Assembly (NCBI GenBank): GCA_900767585.1
Contig: CAAFZP010000102.1
Coordinates: 1-12,981, forward strand
Source of the DNA: Lachnospiraceae bacterium
GTDB lineage: Bacteria; Bacillota; Clostridia; Lachnospirales; Lachnospiraceae
Length of the DNA stretch: 12,981 nt
Direction: 5' to 3'
In this document: positions 8,073 to 12,981 of the stretch, piece by piece
Position numbering within the stretch: the first letter of the stretch is position 1
How the letters are laid out: each line of letters starts with the position of its first letter
Notes under the pieces: model-generated
Seen by the model: the letters and a program-made list of their open reading frames with translations, nothing else
Told to the model about the DNA's origin: nothing
The model's database searches: none
Position numbers and translations under genes: made by a program

Positions 8073-9707
8073 TTAATACCCCAGATTCCGGTCAATCACC
8101 GAACCATCAATCGCGTTGATGGACATGAGAATTGCTCCGTGAACTTCATTCCCATACTGGTCTGTCTTGGTTCCGATAAAATCCCAGACCGGAACCAAAA
8201 GTCCGGTATCGAAGCTGTCCTTCTCACTGATTCTTGTATAGCGAAGCTTTACAGAATCAATATCAATCGTTACATCTCCGTAACTTGCATCTTCTTCGTT
8301 TACTGCATTCATAGTCACTATCATTTGCTCGAAGATATCTTTGATCTCATCAAAATTCTTCAATGTTGATTTTTCTACAACAGTATCGGTTACCTCAAGC
8401 GGAACGAGGTAATCGAATCCAACGATTCCATCATCATCTACGAAGATTGCGATATCTTCCGTTGACCATAATTTCTTGTTATAAGTATCTCCCTGCCATT
8501 CATCAACGATCTTGCTTCCACCATCGTTATTTACGAAAACACCATCGATACAGCGTTGATACCGGAATGCATAGATTGTACGATATGGATATGCCGCGTC
8601 TGCATCTGCCGTACCTGCAAAATGACTATAACTGGTTGCTTCACTGACAAGTCCGCCATTATAATATGCAAAATCATGTATGTCCAGTTTTTCAAGTAAT
8701 TCATCTGCTGTTTTGCGCGCATCGATTTCAGAGATCGTTGTTTTATCCTTGGGATTTTCGCAAAAATCTTTTTCTGTAATATCTTCATTGTCCATCTGTA
8801 TGTTTTCAATTGGAATTGAGGCATCTGCCGGCCATAACCATAAGGCTTCCTGTGTTGCAAATTTATATTCTTCCGGTATACTATCGGAGTAACTCTCTTC
8901 TCCAATCACAGAAGAACCAACATCTATATAACCAAGTTTTGAGCTTCGATATCGAATCAGATTTCCATAATTTTCATTATTTTGCAGATAAATTGTCTGA
9001 TAAGATCCATTTTTTCCATCATTCATTGCATAATAGATGCTTGCGTTAGCTCCGTCAAAACCGTTTTGCCATGTATAATATCCGTTGGATGGATCTTCGG
9101 CACTTAAATCTGCAATCGAATGGATCTGGTTGTCAGACGGATATGAATGATAGTCAACAGATTCCGGTGTCGTCTCGTATTTTTCCTGAAGCTCATCGAT
9201 ATGACTTTGATATTCGTCAATATATCCCTGCTTTCCATCGTCTGAGTATTGATTATTGTTCTGAACATCTGTAATCATATCCTTAAAGGTTTGAATTTCC
9301 GCTTCTATTGACGCTTTTGTTTGTTGTTGCATGCAGGTACCATCATACAACATCTGATCTCCAAAAAAAGTAGTCCGTACCTGATCGAGAAATGTCTGAT
9401 CAAACTGCATCTGTTTTACACGGAAGATTGACAGCTGTCCCGTATCCGGGATATCTACCTGTGCGTCCGCATGGACTGTCACATGCAGGCTGTCATCCTT
9501 GATATCAGTCTGATAGGTATCATAATCCTTGGCAACCTCCGCGACCTCGGTTGTTGATGCCTGTGTATCCTGCGCCTGCTCGATCATATTATCCATGTCT
9601 TTATTCGATACGATTTCTTTCTCCGGACTCTTCTGGCACCCCGCAAATAATGATGCGGTAAGTGTGGCTGCAACGAAGATACTTGCAATACGTTTATATT
9701 TTCTCAT
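8073..9707 (-). CDS. Secreted lipoprotein of unknown function, DUF6034-like (544 aa)
   Basis: The ATG at 9707 gives MRKYKR followed by a hydrophobic stretch and the lipobox LFAGC, so Cys24 would be lipidated and the protein anchored outside the membrane. An AAAGGAA ribosome site lies about 8 nt upstream. A start 81 bp further upstream is in frame but would only translate the leader repeats. The mature protein is acidic and rich in Asp, Gln and Tyr, with a helical stretch at about 120-175. Its C-terminal segment (LVPVWDFIGT, then GAILMSINAIDGSVIDR) resembles PepSY/YycI-like extracellular domains of Firmicutes. From memory the whole resembles DUF6034-type lipoproteins, which I could not verify. 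It is the first gene of the ABC cluster and its stop abuts the next start. It may capture the ligand or sense it for the transporter. Confidence 0.87.
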   Translation of the reverse strand: MRKYKRIASIFVAATLTASLFAGCQKSPEKEIVSNKDMDNMIEQAQDTQASTTEVAEVAKDYDTYQTDIKDDSLHVTVHADAQVDIPDTGQLSIFRVKQMQFDQTFLDQVRTTFFGDQMLYDGTCMQQQTKASIEAEIQTFKDMITDVQNNNQYSDDGKQGYIDEYQSHIDELQEKYETTPESVDYHSYPSDNQIHSIADLSAEDPSNGYYTWQNGFDGANASIYYAMNDGKNGSYQTIYLQNNENYGNLIRYRSSKLGYIDVGSSVIGEESYSDSIPEEYKFATQEALWLWPADASIPIENIQMDNEDITEKDFCENPKDKTTISEIDARKTADELLEKLDIHDFAYYNGGLVSEATSYSHFAGTADADAAYPYRTIYAFRYQRCIDGVFVNNDGGSKIVDEWQGDTYNKKLWSTEDIAIFVDDDGIVGFDYLVPLEVTDTVVEKSTLKNFDEIKDIFEQMIVTMNAVNEEDASYGDVTIDIDSVKLRYTRISEKDSFDTGLLVPVWDFIGTKTDQYGNEVHGAILMSINAIDGSVIDRNLGY

Positions 9708-9735
9708 GGTTGTTATTCCTTTCTGCTTAATTTTA

Positions 9736-9769
9736 GTTTTAGTTTTTAATGAGTTTTGGTTTTTAATGA
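9736..9769 (-). repeat. 17-bp tandem repeat in the lipoprotein leader
   Basis: Two adjacent 17-bp units (9736-9752 and 9753-9769) differ at one base, and a partial third unit lies at 9730-9735. On the transcript strand they read TCATTAAAAACYAAAAC. They lie 29-62 bp upstream of the lipoprotein start codon, in its probable untranslated leader. Confidence 0.7.
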
Positions 9770-9812
9770 TATTTATCTGGATTTCCAAGCACGATAAATA
9801 TATTTTTCCTGT

Positions 9813-9832
9813 ATGTTGATGTTATGTTAACA
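9813..9832. promoter_or_regulatory. Possible regulator site: three ATGTT repeats with an inverted end
   Basis: ATGTT occurs three times at 9813, 9819 and 9824 on the plus strand, and the last copy runs into TAACA to form a TGTTA/TAACA inverted repeat (9821-9832). It lies about 110-125 bp upstream of the lipoprotein start, where an OmpR/PhoB-type regulator could bind. No clear promoter hexamers could be fixed nearby, so this is weak. Confidence 0.25.
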
Positions 9833-9890
9833 CTTCATACCACATCGAGTATTCATCATTATTTAAACAAATTGTAAATTCATGCTAATG

Positions 9891-10138
9891 TTGTTTTTTC
9901 TGCTTGCCAGAGTGGTTTTTTCTGCTTGATTATATCTTTAAAAACCCACGTCATGGGTTTTTCCGCTCGATTTTTCCTCTCCACACCCAGTTTTCGCTAT
10001 GGGACTTCTTGATTAGTTTCCGGTTTGGTTTTTTCTGCTTGATTCTCTCTTCAAAAACCCATGTCATGGGTTTTTCCGCTCGATTTTTCCTCTCCACACC
10101 CAGTTTCCACTATGGAACCTCTCGATAAGCTTCCGAAG
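9891..10138. repeat. Two-copy 113-bp tandem repeat with internal hairpins
   Basis: Copy 1 is 9913-10025 and copy 2 is 10026-10138. They are about 90% identical by eye with no indel until the far end, and a partial copy of the first 16 bases lies at 9891-9906. Each copy holds a palindrome (9940-9962 and 10053-10075, AAAAACCCA...TGGGTTTTT). In copy 2 the symmetry is perfect over 11 bp each side of one base. A shorter motif, GGKTTTTYCYGCTYGAT, occurs twice per copy (9914, 9955, 10027, 10068), so the unit itself looks like an older duplication. No coding potential is convincing. The region lies between the two-component operon and the ABC cluster, upstream of the cluster. Confidence 0.85.
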
Positions 10139-10160
10139 TGGGGATTCAGCTTGCTTTGAT

Positions 10161-10206
10161 ACATAAAAAATGGCATATCCGGAGGAACCCTCCCAATATG
10201 CCATTT
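10161..10206 (-). terminator. Intrinsic terminator downstream of the histidine kinase gene
   Basis: A perfect 11-bp outer stem (10168-10178 with 10196-10206, AAATGGCATAT/ATATGCCATTT) is topped by a 5-bp inner stem (GGAGG 10181-10185 with CCTCC 10189-10193) and a 3-nt loop. On the minus strand it is followed by six Ts. It lies 92 bp past the kinase stop codon and should end the two-component transcript before the ABC cluster. Confidence 0.88.
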
Positions 10207-10298
10207 ATTCAACCAATTACCAATATCATATATTAGAATTATGCTCATACATATCAACAAGTACGACATATCAAAATATTATCGCCATCTCACCCGAA

Positions 10299-11720
10299 CT
10301 AGCCTACCGGAAAATTCAAAATCATTGTCGTGCCTTTTCCTTCCTCACTCTCGATTGCCAATGTCACATCATGCCGTTTCAGGATTAATGCCGTAAGCGC
10401 CAGTCCCAGCCCGGCACCACCGTTCTTCCGGCTGCGCGATTTGTCAATCATATAAAAAGGCTCCAGAATCTTCTTTTGCTCCTCTTCCGGAATTCCGCAT
10501 CCTGTATCCTGCACCAGAATCTGATGATCATTCGCAATCAACCGGATCGTATCTCCCTGCTTGCTTGCCTTATTTGCGTTATCCACGAGATTCACAAGCA
10601 CTTCGGTCATCAGATCTTCCTCCACCAGGAAACACTCACCGTGTTCCTCATACTGAATCGTGACACCTTTTGTCTCTAGTAGCTTCCGGCACAAACGCCC
10701 CGTCCGTTCAAAGAGCTGTCTGACCGGAATCTCACGCAATTCCAGCTTCTGCTCCGTATCAAGCTCCAACAGGCGCAGCATCTTCTTTGACAAGCGTTCA
10801 AGCCGCTTGCATTCCTCGTCGATATAGCCAAGTGCCTCGGCTTCATCCGCCTCATCCAGCCGCACAGTAAGCAAGGTCTGTGCATACCCGGAGATTGCGG
10901 CAAGCGGAGTTTTCAGCTCATGTGTCAGATTCCCCATGAAAAGCGTCTTCTGTCGTTCCGACTCCTCCAATGACTTCGTACGTGTCTCAACCGCTTCCGC
11001 CATCTGGTTAAAAGTCGTGCCGAGTGTCGCAATTTCATTTTTCCCTCTGACATTCACACGCTTGTCATAATTTCCTTTCGCAATATCCGCGGCTGTCGCG
11101 TTCAGTTCCTTGAGTGAACGAAGACTATGTCGGAGAATTAACGCGACAATGATACTCATTCCAACCATAACACTAAATGTGATTACGATCATATACATCG
11201 TCAGATTCCGCAATTTATCTTTTGCATAATCAATACACGTCAGATGATAAATGCTTAATCTGTTTTTCGTCGTATATTTACAGATCAGATATTCGGAATC
11301 CTGATAGTGCAGGGTTCCATAGGAAATCGTTTCATTTGCAATCGAATTATAATCGTTATTCTCAACATCCTCCAGAGAAAGAACCGTATGATTGTACACA
11401 AAATACCCGTGCGCGGCATCATTGACCAGAGTTCCATCTATCTCCTGATAGCGGACACAGATCGTATATTCGTCCAATCTTGTCTTGAAAAAATACTGCA
11501 GCCGGATATCCATAACTTCATCCGAATTACTTGTAAACTGACTTCGCTCAAACGTCTGATTATACGCATCCGCCAGCGAATACATCTCATTTAAGGCACT
11601 TGAGGTCGCCTCACTCATAATATTTTTCCGCTCAACATTCCATACAAGCACATCCACGATGATTGTAGCTATTAAAACCGCTGTACAGCAAAGCCATGTA
11701 ATCCATGTTTGAAGCTTCAA
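10299..11720 (-). CDS. Sensor histidine kinase, TTG start (473 aa)
   Basis: This membrane-bound kinase would phosphorylate the response regulator encoded just upstream. Helix 1 (about 8-27) and helix 2 (about 174-196) flank a 145-residue extracellular sensor. A HAMP region follows at about 197-250. The HisKA H-box is NLTHELKTPL with the phospho-accepting His267. The HATPase region shows the N-box (NLVDNANKA, 377-385), the G1 box DTGCGIP (405-411), the F-box EPFYMIDKSRS (420-430) and the G2 box GGAGLGL (434-440), so it looks fully active. The start is TTG at 11720, set by GGAGGAG close upstream, and it lies one base after the regulator stop codon; no in-frame ATG is near. The signal is unknown, and the extracellular loop matches no sensor fold I recognise. 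Confidence 0.93.
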   Translation of the reverse strand: MKLQTWITWLCCTAVLIATIIVDVLVWNVERKNIMSEATSSALNEMYSLADAYNQTFERSQFTSNSDEVMDIRLQYFFKTRLDEYTICVRYQEIDGTLVNDAAHGYFVYNHTVLSLEDVENNDYNSIANETISYGTLHYQDSEYLICKYTTKNRLSIYHLTCIDYAKDKLRNLTMYMIVITFSVMVGMSIIVALILRHSLRSLKELNATAADIAKGNYDKRVNVRGKNEIATLGTTFNQMAEAVETRTKSLEESERQKTLFMGNLTHELKTPLAAISGYAQTLLTVRLDEADEAEALGYIDEECKRLERLSKKMLRLLELDTEQKLELREIPVRQLFERTGRLCRKLLETKGVTIQYEEHGECFLVEEDLMTEVLVNLVDNANKASKQGDTIRLIANDHQILVQDTGCGIPEEEQKKILEPFYMIDKSRSRKNGGAGLGLALTALILKRHDVTLAIESEEGKGTTMILNFPVG

Positions 11721-11721
11721 C

Positions 11722-12384
11722 TTACTCCTCCAATCTGTATCCGAGCTTTGATACAGTCTTAATATGATCTGCCAGATTCAGTTTCTTCCGAAGCTGACCG
11801 ATATGCACATCCACGGTACGTGTCTCACCCACATATTCAACGCCCCAGACCATGCGAAGCAGATTCTCTCTGGATATCGCACGGTTTTTGTTTTTTGCAA
11901 GCACTGCCAGTAGTTCGAATTCCATCGGTTTTAATGAAACTTCTTTACCATCCTGCCGAACAATATGCTGTTCGAAATCAATTTCCAGATTTAAAACAGA
12001 CAATGTTTTTTCTTCATATTTTCTACGCGCCAGCACCTTCTCAATCCGTACCAGAAGCTCCAATACTTCAAAAGGCTTCACAATATAATCTTCTGCTCCA
12101 CCTTTTAACCCTTGGATTTTGGATGCAAGATCGTCCTTTGCTGTCAAAAAAATAACCGGAATATCATATTCGTTTACAATTGGAAGAAGGGAGAATCCAT
12201 CCATGCCCGGAAGCATCACATCCAACAGCGCAAGATCATATGCATGATCCTGCTCTAATCCTTTTTCGGCTTCTGCACCATCTTCATAAATCTTTGTATC
12301 ATAATTTGCCACGCGGAGATTCATCGCAATCATCTTTGCAATCGCGGTTTCATCTTCTACGATTAAGATTTTTTTCTTCTGCAT
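11722..12384 (-). CDS. OmpR/PhoB-family response regulator (220 aa)
   Basis: This is a DNA-binding regulator controlled by the adjacent kinase. The receiver domain (1-120) has the acidic pair Glu10/Asp11, the phospho-accepting Asp55 in LLDVMLPGMDG, Thr81 and Lys103 in IVKPFE. The C-terminal winged helix (about 127-220) shows LKPMEFELLAVLAKN, the recognition-helix pattern RTVDVHIGQLRKKL, and the final GYRLEE wing. The start at 12384 (MQKKKILIVED) is preceded by AAGGAG with 7 nt spacing. A longer reading from 12447 would translate the tpiA terminator and is rejected. The coding end holds the ribosome site of the kinase gene, so the pair is translationally linked. Likely targets are its own promoter and the ABC cluster, by analogy with similar clusters. 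Confidence 0.94.
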   Translation of the reverse strand: MQKKKILIVEDETAIAKMIAMNLRVANYDTKIYEDGAEAEKGLEQDHAYDLALLDVMLPGMDGFSLLPIVNEYDIPVIFLTAKDDLASKIQGLKGGAEDYIVKPFEVLELLVRIEKVLARRKYEEKTLSVLNLEIDFEQHIVRQDGKEVSLKPMEFELLAVLAKNKNRAISRENLLRMVWGVEYVGETRTVDVHIGQLRKKLNLADHIKTVSKLGYRLEE

Positions 12385-12414
12385 GCTCCCTCTCCTTATT
12401 TTTCTGTTAATCTT

Positions 12415-12457
12415 AATAAAAAATCCTGTTTTTGAATATATATCCAAAAACAGGATT
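12415..12457 (-). terminator. Intrinsic terminator of tpiA
   Basis: A perfect 13-bp stem (12422-12434 with 12445-12457, AATCCTGTTTTTG/CAAAAACAGGATT) has a 10-nt loop. Six Ts follow on the minus strand (plus-strand As at 12418-12423). It lies 69 bp beyond the tpiA stop codon and 31 bp before the response regulator start. Confidence 0.85.
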
Positions 12458-12458
12458 C

Positions 12459-12487
12459 ATTATAGGCTTTCTAACTTGTGAAAACAA
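12459..12487 (-). promoter_or_regulatory. Promoter of the two-component operon
   Basis: On the minus strand TTGTTT (12482-12487) and TATAAT (12459-12464) are 17 bp apart. The expected start is near 12452, inside the tpiA terminator stem, giving a leader of about 68 nt. A 16-bp inverted repeat (12474-12489, ACTTGT-GAAA-ACAAGT) covers the -35 box and could be an operator. Confidence 0.6.
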
Positions 12488-12525
12488 GTAAATTATTTGT
12501 AAACAGCCATGTTACTTTATGGCAA

Positions 12526-12958
12526 TTATGCATTTACAACCTGACCAAACTCAGCCTTCAGAGAAGCACCGCCGATCAAACCACCATCGATGTTTGGCTT
12601 TGCAAGAAGCTCCTTCGCATTGCCGGCGTTCATAGAACCACCGTACTGAATACGAACTGCCTCTGCTGTATCTGTATCATAAACCTCAGCGATGAGTTCA
12701 CGGATACCCTTACATACTTCCTCAGCCTGATCAGATGTAGCTGTCTTACCTGTACCGATTGCCCAGATTGGCTCGTAAGCGATTACAAGGTTCTTTACAT
12801 CATCTGCTGCAACGCCTGCAAGGTCAGACTTAATCTGAAGTCTGATCCAATCCATTGTTACGCCCATCTCTCTCTGCTCGAGTGTCTCACCACAGCAAAG
12901 GATTGGTGTAAGTCCGGAAGCGATTGCCTTCTTCACCTTCTTGTTCAAGAATGCATCG
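12526..12958 (-). CDS. tpiA: Triosephosphate isomerase, 3' part only
   Basis: This glycolytic cytosolic enzyme interconverts dihydroxyacetone phosphate and glyceraldehyde 3-phosphate. The C-terminal 144 or so residues are present. They include AYEPIWAIGTGKTA, which holds the catalytic Glu and the mobile loop 6, then YGGSMNAGN, and the phosphate-binding GLIGGASLK near the end (full family length is about 250 aa). The N-terminal part with the catalytic Lys and His is missing because the sequence runs into adapter. The true reading continues upstream of the TTG at 12948 as DAFL, consistent with the conserved 'ETD' region, so that TTG is internal and not a start. Its terminator follows 69 bp downstream. 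In many Clostridia tpiA follows gap and pgk, which would lie beyond the edge. Confidence 0.96.
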
Positions 12959-12981
12959 AGATCGGAAGAGCGTCGTGTAGG
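12959..12981. other. Illumina adapter sequence (artefact)
   Basis: The final 23 bases begin AGATCGGAAGAGC and continue exactly as the Illumina universal (TruSeq read 2) adapter does. The join falls inside a tpiA codon and breaks the conserved protein there. This is library read-through left in the assembly, not genomic DNA. Confidence 0.95.

Larger units (their letters stand above)
9708..10298. other. 590-bp intergenic region between the two operons
   Basis: No believable gene lies here. From the cluster outwards it contains the ribosome site and 17-bp leader repeats, an AT-rich stretch that must hold the cluster promoter (9780-9890, no clear hexamers), the 113-bp repeats, and the terminator of the histidine kinase gene (10161-10206). 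A further 92 bp of AT-rich sequence reaches the kinase stop codon. Confidence 0.7.

Noticed and set aside
8531..8905. Leftward 124-aa open frame inside the lipoprotein gene
   Set aside because: It is an alternate frame of a well supported gene, rich in Gln, Met and Lys as expected for a shadow frame.
9708..9788. Upstream in-frame start of the lipoprotein gene (27 extra residues)
   Set aside because: It only translates the 17-bp leader repeats and would bury the signal peptide; the ATG at 9707 has a ribosome site and a proper lipoprotein signal.
9940..10075. Palindromes in the repeats as ordinary transcription terminators
   Set aside because: The stem holds only three or four G-C pairs, no rightward gene precedes them, and the leftward operon already has a stronger terminator at 10161-10206. 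A backup role is not excluded.
9904..10128. Rightward 74-aa open frame across the 113-bp repeats
   Set aside because: It is a by-product of a repeat open in one frame; composition is not protein-like and there is no ribosome site.
9891..10138. CRISPR array
   Set aside because: There are only two long units in direct contact, with no spacers of uniform length and no cas genes nearby.
10051..10269. Leftward 72-aa open frame in the intergenic region
   Set aside because: It runs through the kinase terminator and a repeat copy, lacks a ribosome site and has no recognisable domain.
12385..12447. Upstream in-frame start of the response regulator
   Set aside because: It would translate the tpiA terminator; the ATG at 12384 has AAGGAG and gives the family-typical N-terminus.

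Overview
The window looks like one contig from a low-to-moderate GC Gram-positive bacterium of the class Clostridia, most likely a gut Lachnospiraceae. This is inferred from strong AGGAGG-type ribosome sites, near-consensus housekeeping promoters, intrinsic terminators with U tracts, and the protein families present. It ends in library artefact: the last 23 bases (12959-12981) match the start of the Illumina universal adapter, so the biological sequence stops at 12958, inside tpiA.

Layout from left to right. (1) 1-2131: a single rightward gene for a 652-residue, eight-helix membrane protein of unknown function. It has a perfect-hexamer promoter, a strong ribosome site and its own terminator. 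Its 3' end overlaps a convergent gene by 53 bp. (2) 2022-3275: a leftward MFS transporter with a strong promoter only 9 bp from its ATG, so the transcript looks leaderless. (3) 3303-9707: a tightly packed leftward six-gene cluster, in transcription order a secreted lipoprotein, two ABC-2-type permeases, a BcrA-like ATPase, a secreted membrane-anchored NEW3/CARDB-like protein, and a two-helix protein with a MacB-like extracellular core domain. (4) 9708-10298: a 590-bp non-coding stretch with short leader repeats, two copies of a 113-bp tandem repeat that each hold a palindrome, and the terminator of the upstream operon. (5) 10299-12384: a leftward OmpR/PhoB-type response regulator and histidine kinase pair. 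(6) 12526-12958: the 3' part of triosephosphate isomerase, with a terminator that overlaps the start of the response regulator transcription unit.

How the parts may work together. The two-component system lies immediately upstream of the ABC cluster and points the same way, a common arrangement for envelope-stress or antimicrobial-peptide-responsive exporters. A strong terminator and the repeat region separate the two, so the cluster must have its own promoter, which could be the target of the response regulator. The cluster combines an ABC-2/BcrA-like transporter core with extracellular modules (lipoprotein, NEW3/CARDB-like protein, MacB-like core without the FtsX membrane domain) that usually accompany other transporter types. 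This is the best candidate here for an undescribed system. Its substrate cannot be read from the sequence.
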